64,000 bases of DNA from Apostichopus japonicus (GCF_037975245.1 NC_092582.1:23399577-23463576), one strand, 5' to 3'; numbered from the stretch's first letter, positions 34,605 through 46,835 are shown. Numbers and translations: made by a program. Notes: generated from the sequence alone by a model not told the origin.

Positions 34605-36704
34605 GTGAGTATTCAGTATCTTGTGAAGGAATAATCTCTTGGTTCCTGCAGGATTCATTCATCGAGCCATTGTTTTGCCTGTTTTGATGTCTATGCAACT
34701 TAGGTAAAAAATGAAATCAAAAAGTGTTTCCTAATATTTTATAGGAACAAACTTTACACTGTAAAAGTGACAGTTGAGGCTATGGACATCTGTAGGATTT
34801 TTTTTAGCAACCTTAGGACTTTCCTGGTTCAGTTCTTGATAGTTTTTCTTCTTCAAAAGTGGCTTTTTGCCACAATATCTCATGGTAGTCAGATAACATT
34901 TTGTGAGAGGCCTACCTATACAAATTTTGAAAATATGACGTTTGCGATTAAAATTTCCTCTTAATTCTTACAAGGGTACTTTTCAAGTTTGTATCAACAG
35001 TCTGCAAACATGCTTGAATCCTAGAACCATATCATAATTGTTTTGGGTTACATGTATATACGTATGCAACCTTGCTTGTGTTCTACATTATACATGGTGT
35101 CATTCGTATGTAGCCTAACATAATGTATGGGTGTGCTCACATAATATAAAGACACTTTGTCACAGTTTCTTCACAAAGCAAATAAACAATGGATAGGAGG
35201 AGCCTTGGTAGATTTCTTATTTGGGCAGATTTTTTCCCCTTTCCCCTCCTGAAGATTTTATCCCCTTTCCCCTCCTGAGAATTTTATCCCCTTTCCCCTC
35301 CTGAGGATTGTATCCCCTTTCCTCCCACATCTTTTCTGTCTTAGGATTTGTTACTCTGTTTTCCTTTGAGTGGTCATCAGATGTCAGAAGCATGCAGGAT
35401 ATCATAAGCATGTCATAAGCATATCGTAAGCATGTCATAAGCATGTCGTAAGCATGTTACACCAAACTGGAAGTTTCCTCAATGTTCATACTTTTTCTAA
35501 CCTCGTGATTCAAGTCACTTTTTGGTTGATGGTAGAACATTGCTCATGACTAAAAACAAACCTGCCCACATACTGTATGTATGTATGCCTCCTAAATTAA
35601 CAATGGTGTGGAAATGAGTTCATCTTGGTACAGACATGTATACATGAGGGTCAGCTAGTTGAGGAATGAAATTAAATCAGGCCGCCTACTACAATCCTAA
35701 AAAACCTGCCCACATACTGGTATGTATGTATGCCTCGGCCTCCTAAGGTAACAATGGTGTGGAAATGAATTCAGGCCGCATACTAAAATCCTACTCCGTT
35801 TCAATGATTTTGCCCACAAAAAAAATGCTTGACAACTGTGGTTGTACCTCCAGTATCTCTGGTAGTGATCCAACATAACTTTGTCGCTCTGTTCATGTCT
35901 CAGTAAAATGTTACATTTCCTCTGTAGAGTGATCACTTCTAACATTTCACGCTAGTTTTCAATACCATGCATGTAAGCCAGGTTGACTTCATCGTCATGC
36001 ATGTTTGTTTGATCCCTGTAAAGAGTTTCACTCGTGGAATTTCTCTGTTTTTGCAGGCTTGATACAAAGGGGGAAATCTCAGTGTAACTGTAAGCTCCCA
36101 CACATGTTTTGTGACAGGAAGCAGTATGAAGTTTTGTCATGTTAGCTACAGTTTTCATTTTTGACATACTAGAAATATTAACGCCAGTTTTGCAGCTCTC
36201 TTGCGATTCAAATTTGCAAGTCACAATCTGCAATATTTGATCATAGATACAAACTTATGTACGTACATATACACATACATACATACATCAATACACACAT
36301 ACACACATACATACTGTGCATGCATTCACTGCTTATTCTGTACTATGGTGTTATTAGTAAATAGCATGAGAAGATTGGTAGCCTGGCAGGTATTTCCATT
36401 ATCATTTGGAATTTTTAACCCAGTCATTGTCTCACAGAGCCCACAAGGCATGTCACACATGGGATTTGTCGAGCCTAGTCTCTTTTGAACTGCACTATTT
36501 AGCTGGCTCCACCATGCTAGTATCCGTTCCCTCGCCATGGACTCCTGATACACATTTGTCATGATCACACGGTCACAGTGTCAGGGGACTTGGTATGAGC
36601 GGACCAGTGGTCAGAAAATGAGGGCGATTTCTGAGGCATTTACCGGTAAAAATATTTGATTTCTCGAGATCGTCATAACTTTCGACATCTTTATCTTCTA
36701 ACAG
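34605..36704 (+). other. DPM2 intron 2
   Basis: 2.1 kb. It contains a 27-bp pyrimidine-rich minisatellite (35228-35330, unit with ATCCCCTTTCCCCTCCTGA), a cluster of ATAAGCATGTC repeats (35400-35455) and a duplicated segment with CCTGCCCACATACTG (35562 and 35706). No gene is visible. Confidence 0.7.
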
Positions 36705-36807
36705 CCGTTCGTTGAACCAGGCCAATTTCTGCACCAACTTTTCCTGCCACGAGCCTACGCTGTGATTTTACCTCTGGTAGCCGGTGTGGTGTTACTGACT
36801 TTCATTG
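36705..36807 (+). CDS. DPM2: DPM2 exon 3: loop and second membrane segment
   Basis: 103 nt between TTCTAACAG and GTAAGT, entering in phase 0 and leaving in phase 1. It encodes PFVEPGQFLHQLFLPRAYAV and then a hydrophobic stretch ending VVLLTFI. The block matching human KYFLPRAYAVAIPL is the most conserved part of the family and makes the identification secure. This exon holds the loop and most of the second helix. Confidence 0.95.
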
Positions 36808-38122
36808 GTAAGTAGAAGATGATCGATTTAATACTCTACATCCATCAAATAGAGTTGACTATCTCGACTTAAAAAATGCAACTTTTAGATTTCATGTGGA
36901 AAACGTAATGAATAAGGGTAGGAAAACTTCAAGTATGTTTGCGACAGCTCATAGACACCGCCCATCGAATTGTTGCTGACCTGCAACTCTTTTAATAATT
37001 TAAACATTTTTGGCAGAAATTTGGTGACATTTGAAAATCCATTCATGGGTTGTCGGCAAGGGAACTCTCTGAGAATGGTTGAGTTTGCGATGGGTAAAAA
37101 TTACATACTTAAGCTCGTAAAGTTGTGCATGAACTCAGCGAGAACAGTGCTGTCACATCAAGGACCGCTTTCAAATTTGTCCGAAAATGCCGCACAACTT
37201 TGCGGTCCAAATTGAACGATAGATTGTGGTTTTCACCCGGACTCCTTACGGTTACAAAGCCGACTATTCATGGGTGGGAGAATGAAAGAGTATTTGAAAT
37301 GGCTCTTTATCTGTGGGACACTTCTTCTGGTTTTGTTTACTGATGTACTGTACAGTATGCAACAAACTCAATGTTTTACAAAATGTTTGGGATGTTGTAA
37401 AGTAAACAAATGATAACATTTTAGCCTTAACATTATGTATTAACATTCCACTGTCATATCTGGCCATATCTATCCAGTTTGACATACATTAATGCTGTAA
37501 CCTAATATGTACAGTATTTAGACCTTCAATTCAGTTTTTCCTCCTGTGTTAAGAATACTGCTTACCTGCACACAGTTGTTTGATTTGCGGCCTGCTCCAA
37601 AACTTAACATCTGCTCATATTAAATCCTCATCCCCCTAGCAACACCTCCATAGTTACCAGGGGCAAATTTTTTATAGTGATTTTCATTATTGGACTGCCT
37701 CAAGTAACTTAGCATCATCATTCATTAATGTTTTCTTTTAACAAATGGTGCATGTCATGTAAAGTATGGTTATAATTTGAGGCTTCCTTAAAATCCATTT
37801 GAAAAAAATAACTGGTTCAAATAACAGACCTTTTTGTTGAAATACAAGAAATTTGAAAATGATTGAATGTACACTCGTATAAAGTTTGCGCTATTACTCG
37901 AGTTTCATGCTTCTTCGCAATTGTCAGATAGCTAATGATCAGGTTTTCTGGCTGTAGCGAGGTGCTGTCATTTTTTCCGCTTTTTTCTGTGTCGACACTT
38001 TGACAAAAGCTCAGTTCTTTTGTTCAGCAGATTTTGGTTTCTCAGCCGAAGTTTTTCAAGCTTCTCCTCAATGCAGAGATTATATTGATCCGATGTACGC
38101 ATTTGTGTGTTAGATTCTTGGA

Positions 38123-38620
38123 TTATTTTCCACGCGATGCTAAAATCTTTTCTTTGCTTTTTGAGCTCCCAAACGTTTTTTGATAGTTCTGTTTCCTTCG
38201 CGTGTCTTTCGTAAAATTGATGGGGTCTGCATAGCCACTTCTTTTCTGGGCCTCACTGTAAAGTGGGGCGGCTTGGTCAAACGTATCTTTGTCTGATGAT
38301 AGCGAGGAGATGCGCTTGCTGATGGAAGTGGGTATCTGTTTGGTGATTGTGCGTTGATGTATGTCCATTCATTGTTGAGCTTTCTGTATCATTTGTACTT
38401 TCCGGTGTTGAGGTTTAGATTGACATCCAGGTAATTTACCGCTTTGAGGTTTGTTTCCACTGTTATTCGTAGGCCGAAATTTCCGAAGATTTCAATAAGC
38501 TGCTTCCTTACACGGTCTGCTTGTCTGCCGGAAAGACTTCGTAGCACAGCTAGGCCGTCGTCGCGGTAGAGGCCGACATTTTCGATGTGTACAGTAGTTT
38601 GCTTTGCAGGGTTAAAAGTA
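38123..38620 (-). pseudogene. Penelope-like reverse transcriptase fragment, broken
   Basis: The minus-strand frame carries the palm-domain active-site string [10 protein letters not shown], then a helix with [20 protein letters not shown] and [15 protein letters not shown], the usual order in Penelope-like retroelements. An in-frame TGA follows LNTGKYK near 38390. After a frame change, TITKQIPTSISKRISSLSSD continues the conserved region. The N-terminal part is missing and replaced by a TA microsatellite. The stop and frameshift show it is not functional. Confidence 0.8.
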
Positions 38621-38639
38621 TGTATATATATGTATATAT

Positions 38640-38721
38640 ATATATACATATATATATACATATATTTATATATATATTGATATATATATATATATACATA
38701 TATATATACATATATATATAC

Positions 38722-38774
<53 letters not shown>
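38640..38774. repeat. TA microsatellite between Penelope-like fragments
   Basis: About 135 bases of (TA)n with scattered C, G and T interruptions, separating the reverse-transcriptase fragment from the tail sequence at 38800-38870. Confidence 0.95.
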
Positions 38775-38777
<3 letters not shown>

Positions 38778-38809
38778 TTAAAAAAAAACAAGCGAATATT
38801 TTTAAAAAC

Positions 38810-38856
38810 GACATACAGTACTGCTATATTTCGGAATGGTCACCCTGCATCGTCAG
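38810..38856 (-). ncRNA. Degenerate hammerhead-ribozyme-like motif
   Basis: Read on the minus strand, CTGACGA (38856-38850), CGAAA (38833-38829), a short AUAGCAG/CTGTAT helix and GTC (38812-38810) appear in the order of a hammerhead core. Penelope-like elements are known to carry such ribozymes in their terminal repeats. Stem II is poor (only GG/CC pair well) and I cannot form a good stem I. So this is at best a decayed ribozyme or a chance likeness. Confidence 0.25.
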
Positions 38857-39189
38857 GCAAAAGTACAAGATCAATTAAATACAAGGGCTAATATACATCC
38901 AAGGACGCCAATAGTGATAAGCATGAGTGAATTTTTAAACTAGGAATGATTAGAACAACCAGCAAATTTTTAGTGAATATTTAAACGAGGAATGATTAGA
39001 ACAACCAGCAATAAAAAGTAAATAGGGATTAGAATAGCTCCAACCCATAGCTCGCTACGTTTCTATTTAAGTCAGCATTTAAGTCTTTTATTAGGAGACT
39101 CTCTTTAATCTTCCTCCTGAACCACTGGGGTTCATTACCAATTGCGGCACAATGGTCAACAAAAGTAGGCAGATTATGTTTGTGCGCAG

Positions 39190-39649
39190 TACAACGAAGG
39201 TTAATAGCACCTTTGTGACCAGCTCATCAGATGTTCTTTGAATCTATCCTTAAGCCGTCTATTGGTTTCTCCGACATTAAAGGAATCACAGTCTGGACAG
39301 TTTATCCTACAACATTGTTGGCATAATCTAACTTATAAGCATCCTTGAAATTGAACAAAGCAGAAATTTTTGTTTGCAGAAAAATTATTTTGATATGAAT
39401 ATTGTCATCACAAAATCCCTTAATGTAACTACCTAAAGTCATAGTGAGTTTATCACTGCTGGGGCCACAGTATGGTAATTTAACATAAACAGTATTTTCT
39501 TTGGTCTCCCCATGATCAAATTTAATTACAGGACCCATGCCCAGTTGTCTTCTTAATTTATAAGTATAGTTCTCCATTTCATGCAACAACTTCCTAGGGT
39601 AACCATTTAAAGTCAAAACGCGTCTAATAAATTGCAATTCATCAATCAA
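39190..39649 (-). pseudogene. Penelope-like element C-terminal fragment (GIY-YIG-type region)
   Basis: The minus-strand frame starts with LQFIRRVLTLNGYPRKLL, the usual linker after the Penelope-like reverse transcriptase, and continues through VYVKLPYCGPSSDKL to a stop at 39302. In another frame INCPDCDSFNVGETNRRLKD then follows, resembling the start of the GIY-YIG endonuclease of these elements. The frame break shows decay. Its order relative to the reverse-transcriptase fragment at 38123-38620 means the two come from different, head-to-tail copies. Confidence 0.75.
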
Positions 39650-40194
39650 TCAATCAGAAGACATTTGTATAGCGCCAAAATCAACAAAAGTTGTTCAAAG
39701 GCGCTCAAGACAGTTACATGAAATTAATTACAATACACTTCTTGAAAAAGATAACATTTGAGCAGTTTCTTGAAAATATGAATAGTCTGAGCATGCTTGA
39801 TGTGATTTGGAAGAGTGTTCCACTCTTTTGGTCCATAGCAGGAGAATGAGCGATCTGCAAATGACACAGCACGGGTTCTGGGCACGATAAAGTGAGGAGA
39901 AGATATATATGATCTAAGCTGTCTGCGTGGTGCTTGCAGCTGTAGTAAGTCAGATATGTAGGATGGCGACTGTTTATGGTGAGCTTTGTACACAAGAAGA
40001 AGAACTTTGAATTTAATGCGCTGTTGTATAGGGAGCCAGTGAAGAGCAATGAGTTCCGATGTGATAGAGTCATACTTCTTATGCTTGACAATGATGCGAG
40101 CAGAGGTGCGTTGGACATTCTGAAGTTTAGTGATTAGGGATTTGTGAACCAACAAGGAATCCGACGAACAAAATCTACGTGTGCATTCATGCAA
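39641..40194 (-). pseudogene. LINE (L2/CR1-like) 3' end
   Basis: The minus-strand frame of about 155 residues contains KLQNVQRTSARIIVKHKKYD, then ALHWLPIQQRIKFKVLLLVY and YGPKEWNTLPNHIK. This is the C-terminal region that follows the reverse transcriptase in many animal non-LTR elements. Downstream the 3' UTR has GGCGCTATACAAATGTCTTC and ends in a TGATTGAT tandem at about 39656-39641, a typical L2/CR1-type tail. The element is truncated at its 5' end and lies between parts of a Penelope-like element. Confidence 0.82.
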
Positions 40195-40857
40195 AGCCTT
40201 AATAATAACAGCAATTTTATACTTTTTGGGGCACCAGGATTTCCAATTAATAAATAACCCTGTAAAAGTTTTCTTACGGATGATATTACAAAACCAACGA
40301 CCACAGATTTACAACTTTCGCAATCAAGGAACTTACTAATCTGTCTGATTTTGTTAAGGTTGCCCCTAGCAATCCTGCATTACTCAGAAATATGTTTAAT
40401 AATGCAGTAAATAAGAAACAAATGTCTTCTGGTCTCTCTTCTAATCATCTTCTTCAATTGTGTTGTAGTCATCTACGGTTTGTACCACAAGTGTACTTAC
40501 CAAGAAAATCTCATTTTTTGTTTCATTTTTGACAAAAAAAGCACATTTTAGTAATTTAAAAAAACTGGACAAAGTACTCTTTATTAACTGAAGAGTTTTC
40601 TAGGCCTCTGCTTCAAAACTATGTGGCCGGTCTTTCGCTCTTGATAACAGCTGAAATTTGCCTAACGAAGGTTAGAGATATGATTTTGGCATTTCTGCAG
40701 TGTTACCCGTTCTCTCGAGAATGTACAAAATACATTCCAAGAGCTTCTCTCTCTTTTGAGGTTTAAAGTCTGTCTGGCCAGAGGAAGTATTTCACTTCAT
40801 GTCAGACCTTTACTACTGGATTTTGATCCAGACGCTCAGCAAGATTTTCCATGAAAC

Positions 40858-41235
40858 GATCCCAGCATCCTCCACTAACCGTACAATCCCAGCATCCTCC
40901 ACGAACCGTACGATCCCAGCATCCTCCACGAACCGTAAGATCCCAGCATCCTCCACGAACCGTACATCCCAGCATCCTCCACGAACCGTACGATCCCAGC
41001 ATCCCCCACGAACCGTACGATCCCAGCATCCTCCACGAACCGTACGATCCCAGCATCCCCCACAAACCGTACGATCCCAGCATCCCCCACGAACCGTACG
41101 ATCCCAGCATCCCCCACTAACCGTACGATCCCAGCATCATACACGAAAAGTACGATCCCAGCATCCTCCACGAATGGTATGATCCCAGCATTCTCCACGA
41201 ACCGTATGATCCAGCATCATCCATGAACCGTCTGG
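40858..41235. repeat. 27-bp minisatellite, about 14 units
   Basis: Units of 27 bases run as CCCAGCATCCTCCACGAACC plus GTACGAT, with CTCCAC/CCCCAC variation and one 25-base unit. Open frames exist in several frames on both strands because the period is a multiple of three. There are no unique spacers, so it is not a CRISPR. Confidence 0.95.
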
Positions 41236-41519
41236 CATAGAGGCTGTATATGGTTACGATCGTTATCCCGCATGGGGTGGAATGCCTCTGATTACTGTAG
41301 TTTTCTGTCCCAATGGTATCAATGCATCTCTCAAAATACCTACGAAAAAATCTTTCTTCATAGTTCCATCAAAGATAAAAATTGTGATTGCACCGCTGCC
41401 AAAATAATATCTCAGCATAAAGATTTAATTTATGGGGGTGGTTTGATCAGCCTTTTCTCTTGGGCATTATTCATACGTTGTCAGGGTAACGTCCATTCTT
41501 CGCATCAGTATTAGTTTTG

Positions 41520-41870
41520 TTACCTCGAACGGTTTGTCGTAGGTGATGGTTGGAAAAACCTCTTCCATTCTTGGGTTACAGCTTTTGGCGATGGTGCCAG
41601 TGCAAATGAATAGTGCATTCTTTCGATCGCCAGTAATCGCCCGGAATCCAACTGTTCTTTCTTTGTTCTTCTGCCGGTTTTGTTGCCAATCAGTCTGTCT
41701 TTTTGTGTAAAATATATTACACTTTTACTTCTTTCACCATCACAGTCCTGTTGGTAGATGAGTAGCGACTCTTCCAGGTCGGTACAGTAGGTGTAGAGGG
41801 CGTTTGTCAATGGCTGATGAGTTATTGATTCATCTGTGTTCGCGTGAACCAATCGCTCCTGCTTCAACAT
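41520..41870 (-). CDS. Unassigned 116-codon frame in DPM2 intron 3
   Basis: A minus-strand frame starting MLKQERLVHANTDESITHQP and ending with AVTQEWKRFFQPSP. I do not recognise it. Composition is mixed and polar, unlike repeat-derived frames nearby. Given the Penelope-like fragments a little further along on the same strand, it may be a decayed retroelement part, but no motif proves it. Confidence 0.2.
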   Translation of the reverse strand: MLKQERLVHANTDESITHQPLTNALYTYCTDLEESLLIYQQDCDGERSKSVIYFTQKDRLIGNKTGRRTKKEQLDSGRLLAIERMHYSFALAPSPKAVTQEWKRFFQPSPTTNRSR

Positions 41871-42128
41871 GAGATAATGGTTTTTTTGGGTCCGTCGGTC
41901 GGCGGTACCCGAATTGGTAGAAAATAATTGTGATGCTGAGTTGCATGTTCTTCCATGTTTTCCTTCAGTGTTTAGTTTTGCGCTTGCTATCGCTTAATCT
42001 GCTCCTGTTGTTGTCGTAAAAGTATTTCAAAACATTGTCAATCAAGTCTCGCAATCTTTCTCAAGTTTGTGATAGTTTTTGTAACATATTAAAAAATGAC
42101 CGTGTCTTTCCCGGGTCTCCATTCACAG

Positions 42129-42175
42129 GTATCTTTGGGCTGGTAGTCATGGTAACCAAGAAGAAAAAGAAGTGA
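42129..42175 (+). CDS. DPM2: DPM2 exon 4: end of second helix and lysine tail
   Basis: Acceptor ATTCACAG ends at 42128. The split codon G|GT reads Gly, then IFGLVVMVTKKKKK and TGA at 42173-42175. The four exons give 80 residues, close to the 84 of human DPM2, with two hydrophobic helices. The terminal lysines satisfy a dilysine (KKxx) ER-retrieval signal, fitting an ER protein. Human DPM2 ends in a similar lysine-rich tail. Confidence 0.93.
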
Positions 42176-43960
42176 AGCCGATTACAGATTGGAGCAACTT
42201 TGTTGAAATCTTTCACAGAGAGAGAGTTCTCAAGAATAATTGAAACAGTCCCTATGATACCACAAGCATAAGTACTCATTTTGCCAATGACTCTAATACT
42301 TTGCAACTCTAACCTCTATATATTTGTGATAACAACGATGAAATTATGAAAGAAGGGATCAAATGAAATACTGATCTGATTATATATTTTAAAACAAGTA
42401 GTTTGACTCTTGTCCCTTGGACTTTAAAGTTAACTGGACAGCAGAGTTGTTTGTCCAACTAAATTATCCTGTAATGTGAGGTATGTCTTGATGGTTTTAC
42501 TACTAACGGACTAGTTTTCCTAACGAACTAGACGACTTGCAAGAATAGCTTTGGCTGTCCGACCGGATCGTTGGTCGCCAAATAGACCACAGGATGATTC
42601 TCTAAAAATCAACTTTGAACTGGAAAAGAATGAATTTATTGCTACAGTTTTTGCTTGAAACTGGTGCACACAGAAATAAGAAACTAGAATGTAAGAGAGT
42701 TACAAATGATTATAAATCATACTAAAGTTATAAAAAAAATGCCATTGAAGATATCCATAACCATTACTGTTGCCATGTTCATAAATGTGAAGTCTATTTC
42801 ATAAAAAAAAAAATGAAAAAAATCACTATATATACAATAGTTTTCATGAAATCGTGCAGGAAAGTTGCAAATAAATTTTCAGACTTAAAAGTCAACATCA
42901 TTGCCATAGAAAATTGCTTTAATAAATTCATAACATGAATTAGGAAAAAAAAAATGAAAATAATACCAACCAAGTTTGGCTACATGATTTTATTCATTCA
43001 AATTACATTTAGTCAGCATAAGGTTATAAACTGGTACGGTAGGATAATGTGGCAAAACACTTGTTGAACTCCAAACTTGGAGAGTCTGATTTACGGTGGA
43101 TGTTTCACATTTCAAGACTTATTTACGACACCTTTTGTTTCCTTGTGATTAAATTTATCATGCTAGCAATTCCAAATTGGTTACACGAGTCGTGTCACAT
43201 TCCCATCCTACAAATGTGTAGCATTAACTTCAGAGCAGGAGACTAATGTGCCCTTAAGTTGGTGTATAATGTCCACTCTGATAGCATGACTGTTGGAAAC
43301 TCATTCTTTTTTAACTGTTCATGTTAGCTCAACAAACCCTTTGACTCACTCATAATTTTTTGCTGGTGTCTTAATGTTCTTTGTATTTTAACACTTATTT
43401 CTTTTTGTGCTGGTTGTTTTCATTTTCTTGATCTGATTTATAAAATTCTCAGAGTTTGATGGATTGGTGGGGTGATTCCTTATATTGGGAGAATTATGTT
43501 GGAGCAATGATCTATGTGGTTGTTCTTGCCATTTGTCTTTTGTAACTTGCATACAGTAGAAAAAAATACCTTTGGGCTTGTAAATGCTCAAGTGATTGTC
43601 TTGGAATTTAAATTCCAGGGTGGGGCCAATTTTGATTTCAACATGAATTCATGCTTTATTCTCCCACCCAGAATTGGTATGCACTAGGAATAGGAATTTA
43701 CTTCCATTTCTAAAATTCAGTGTGGGTAGAAACTTCACATATTTGGTCAAGTGAATGGATGAAAGTATTATTAAGTATGTATTATTTTTTATGTTAAGAA
43801 TAAAGCTTGTACAGTATAAAAGTAAAGAAAAACTTGTTCATTTTATTAGCTGTTGATTAAAAAATCCAAAGGCTCTAGAGAACACAGAAACTTTTTGGTC
43901 AATTTTCATTCATCTTGTGAAGGTTGCTCTAAGTTTGCTTCATCTTATTGTTTTCTTTTG
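42176..43960 (+). other. DPM2 3' UTR and downstream DNA
   Basis: Candidate poly(A) signals AATAAA lie at 42870-42875, 42921-42926 and 43799-43804. The region is AT-rich. No further coding sequence is recognised up to the minisatellite at 43965. Confidence 0.6.
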
Positions 43961-43964
43961 ATGT

Positions 43965-44525
43965 GGCTACTGGGTGGCTACTATTGGCTACTATACCGAG
44001 TGGCTACTGGGTGGCTACTATTGGCTACTATACCTAGTGGCTACTGGGTGGCTACTATTGGCTACTATACCTAGTGGCTACTATTGGCTACTATACCGAG
44101 TGGCTACTGGGTGGCTACTATTGGCTACTATACCGAGTGGCTACTATTGGCTACTATACCGAGTGGCTACTGGGTGGCTACTATTGGCTACTACACCTAG
44201 TGGCTACTGGGTGGCTACTATTGGCTACTGGGTGGCTACTATTGGCTACTATACCGAGTGGCTACTGGGTGGCTACTATTGGCTACTATACCTAGTGGCT
44301 ACTGGGTGGCTACTATTGGCTACTATACCTAGTGGCTACGGGTGGCTACTATTGGCTCCTGGGTGGCTACTATTGGCTACTATACCGAGTGGCTACTGGG
44401 TGGCTACTATTGGCTACTATACCTAGTGGCTACTGGATGGCTACTATTGGCTACTATACCGAGTGGCTACTATTGGCTACTATACCAAGTGGCTACTGGG
44501 TGGCTACTAGCGGCTACTAGCTCTC
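43965..44525. repeat. GGCTACT minisatellite, first array
   Basis: The array is built from GTGGCTACTATTGGCTACTA, TACCGAGTGGCTACTGG and related blocks in variable order, all made of GGCTACT/GGCTACTA cores. All long open frames over it (repeats of GYYWLLY and ATIGYYTEW) derive from the repeat. It ends in TACTAGCGGCTACTAGCTCT, as does the second array. Confidence 0.96.
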
Positions 44526-45799
44526 ATCTCTCATATGTATAATAACATACTAACCTCTTCCATTTGCACTAAATTCATTTAATGAAGCACACATCAAAAT
44601 TAGTTACCTTAGTCCTAACCCTGGCTAAAATGACAGCTCACTGGTCCAAGATTAAACTTTTCAAACTTGTTTCGACTGTCTTGACCAGCCTGTCTTGACC
44701 AGTCAGTAGAATGCTTATGAACCTGTTCAGCTTTTACAAACCCAATTGTTCTGTGGGCTCTCACAGACACCCCCCACAGGCCCCTAGGGTTCTGTGCACC
44801 GCAGGTTTAAGTAGATGGTGTGTATTTGCAACTCTCATGCTGAAGAAATGGTGGAGTGCAACTACAGGTCTATTATTGTGCCTGTCTTAATGTGTAGAAT
44901 ACACTGATAGTATACTGTAGTATAGCATAGTATAGCAGAGCATATGTAGCATAGCAGAGCACAGTATAGTACAAGCCTGGCAGATAGTACACAGTGATAC
45001 CACAATGCAAAGTTTAATAAACACCATGATTCTGTGGGTAGCACAGTCAGCCATTATGTATTCTATACAAAACACTACTGGAAAGTACAGTATATCTTCT
45101 ATGGATAGCACCGTAATTGTATAGTAAGGAGGTAGCTAGATCCCTTAAACTTACATTTTCACATTGTGGCCACTCACATAGGCCTTACGCTCCCATGTCA
45201 GACAAAGATAAGATTCTGTGCTCTCTGTGATTTATTCTCAATAGGTAGTAGGTACCCATTAAACCAGAAGTTCATTCAAACTGTTTGAACCAAGGTTATA
45301 ACCAAACTCACATAGGTTGATATCACAAAGGTACCACCCCCCATCCCCCCTCTTACCTTTCCTCCACCCTTCCTTGCCACAAGATACTGATTTTCAATAA
45401 ACATCACTACGTACAAGAAAGAAACTTGAGTTTTGCCAAGAAAACTAGTAACGATGAAGGTATATTTTATCCTCGTCAAGCCTTGTCAAGGGCCAGCTCT
45501 CACAGAAAGGATTGAAGGATTCTACACAACTTGTGAGTATATCCATGTTTTTGTTTAATGATTAGGTTTTGGTGTCAATTGATAAACTAGCACCATTCAT
45601 CCATAGGTATTAATAATTTGTTCGTTTGAATTAACAATCCATTCCTCTGAATTGGTTATAAATTACAAGTGAATTAAATATTAAAGCTTAGGTCGGTGTA
45701 TGCAACATGCTTCAACACAATCATTTTTGCAATTAGTTTTATAACAGCTGAGGTATTCTGGTAGATAATAATATATCTTTCTCTTTCTAATTTCTAAAG

Positions 45800-45940
45800 G
45801 TTGGTATTCGTGAAGGGGTGTCTCATGTTGTCCAGAGAGAAGGCGGTACCAGACAATTCCTAATTAACCAAACCATCTTGGAGTGGATAAAATGTCCTCC
45901 ACTGGTAGTGTTTCAACTGTGAAAAAGGAGAGTATTACAT
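45800..45940 (+). pseudogene. ALDH9A1-like pseudo-exon (copy 1)
   Basis: The exon lies between TTTCTAAAG and GTAAGT. It reads VGIREGVSHVVQREGGT, matching the VGIPEGVFNVVQG stretch of ALDH9/betaine-aldehyde dehydrogenases. After a frame change it continues KMSSTGSVSTVKK, matching KVSFTGSVPTGKK. The frameshift between the two blocks and an in-frame TGA if the first frame is kept show loss of function. Splice sites remain intact, so this is a duplicated, not a retroposed, copy. Confidence 0.85.
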
Positions 45941-46066
45941 GTAAGTACTGACGTGAATATTCAGTAGTACTTTCATCAACGTCTCCTAACTAAACCATCT
46001 CCAGTGTTTTCTTTTTAACTGGGATACTGGGTATGCATTGCACATAAATACTGACGTGAATATTCA

Positions 46067-46070
46067 TTAA
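46067..46070. other. Empty TTAA site in duplication copy 1
   Basis: The sequence ATTCATTAAGTACTGACATG occurs here and at 48500-48519 with a single TTAA. The same sequence at 48645/49017 is split by a 367-bp element flanked by TTAA on both sides. Confidence 0.85.
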
Positions 46071-46177
46071 GTACTGACATGCTATTCACAATGGGTGTTT
46101 AAATATATTGCACAGACAAGCAGGAAGTATCCTGTGTAGCGGTCCCAGAGTGTTCAATTTGTTCATTATTAATAGTC

Positions 46178-46835
46178 TATTGGCTACTATACCGAGTGGC
46201 TACTATTGGCTACTATACCGAGTGGCTACTATTGGCTACTATACCGAGTGGCTACTGGGTGGCTACTATTGGCTACTATACCGAGTGGCTACTATTGGCT
46301 ACTATACCGAGTGGCTACTGGGTGGCTACTATTGGCTACTATACCGAGTGGCTACTGGGTGGCTACTATTGGCTACTATACCGAGTGGCTACTATTGGCT
46401 ACTATACCGAGTGGCTACTGGGTGGCTACTATTGGCTACTATACCTAGTGGCTACTGGGTGGCTACTATTGGCTACTGGGTGGCTACTATTGGCTACTAT
46501 ACTGAGTGGCTACTGGGTGGCTACTATTGGCTACTATACCTAGTGGCTACTGGGTAGCTACTATTGGCTACTATACCGAGTGGCTACTATTGGCTACTAT
46601 ACCGAGTGGCTACTGGGTGGCTACTATTGGCTACTATACCTAGTGGCTACTGGGTGGCTACTATTGGCTACTGGGTGGCTACTATTGGCTACTATACCGA
46701 GTGGCTACTGGGTGGCTACTATTGGCTACTATACCTAGTGGCTACTGGATGGCTACTATTGGCTACTATACCGAGTGGCTACTATTGGCTACTATACCAA
46801 GTGGCTACTGGGTGGCTACTAGCGGCTACTAGCTC
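46178..46835. repeat. GGCTACT minisatellite, second array
   Basis: Same block types as the first array but about 95 bases longer and in a different order, consistent with independent turnover since the duplication. Confidence 0.96.

Larger units (their letters stand above)
36808..42128 (+). other. DPM2 intron 3, rich in retroelement remnants
   Basis: 5.3 kb intron. It contains minus-strand Penelope-like and LINE fragments (38123-40194), a TA run (38640-38774) and a 27-bp minisatellite (40858-41235). The stretches 36808-38100 and 41240-42120 show nothing recognisable apart from the unassigned frame at 41520-41870. Confidence 0.75.
43965..46176 (+). repeat. Tandem duplication around an ALDH pseudo-exon, copy 1
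   Basis: This unit comprises the minisatellite, about 1.2 kb of unique sequence, one ALDH pseudo-exon (45800-45940) and a tail with ACAAGCAGGAAGTATCCTG. It repeats in the same order at 46177-48625 with few differences. The unit's tail in copy 1 runs straight into the second minisatellite (GTCTATTGGCTACTATACC). Confidence 0.9.

Noticed and set aside
40799-41198. 27-bp repeats resembling a CRISPR array, and the open frames across them
   Set aside because: The units are contiguous with no unique spacers, and the genome is eukaryotic. Frames persist only because 27 is a multiple of three.
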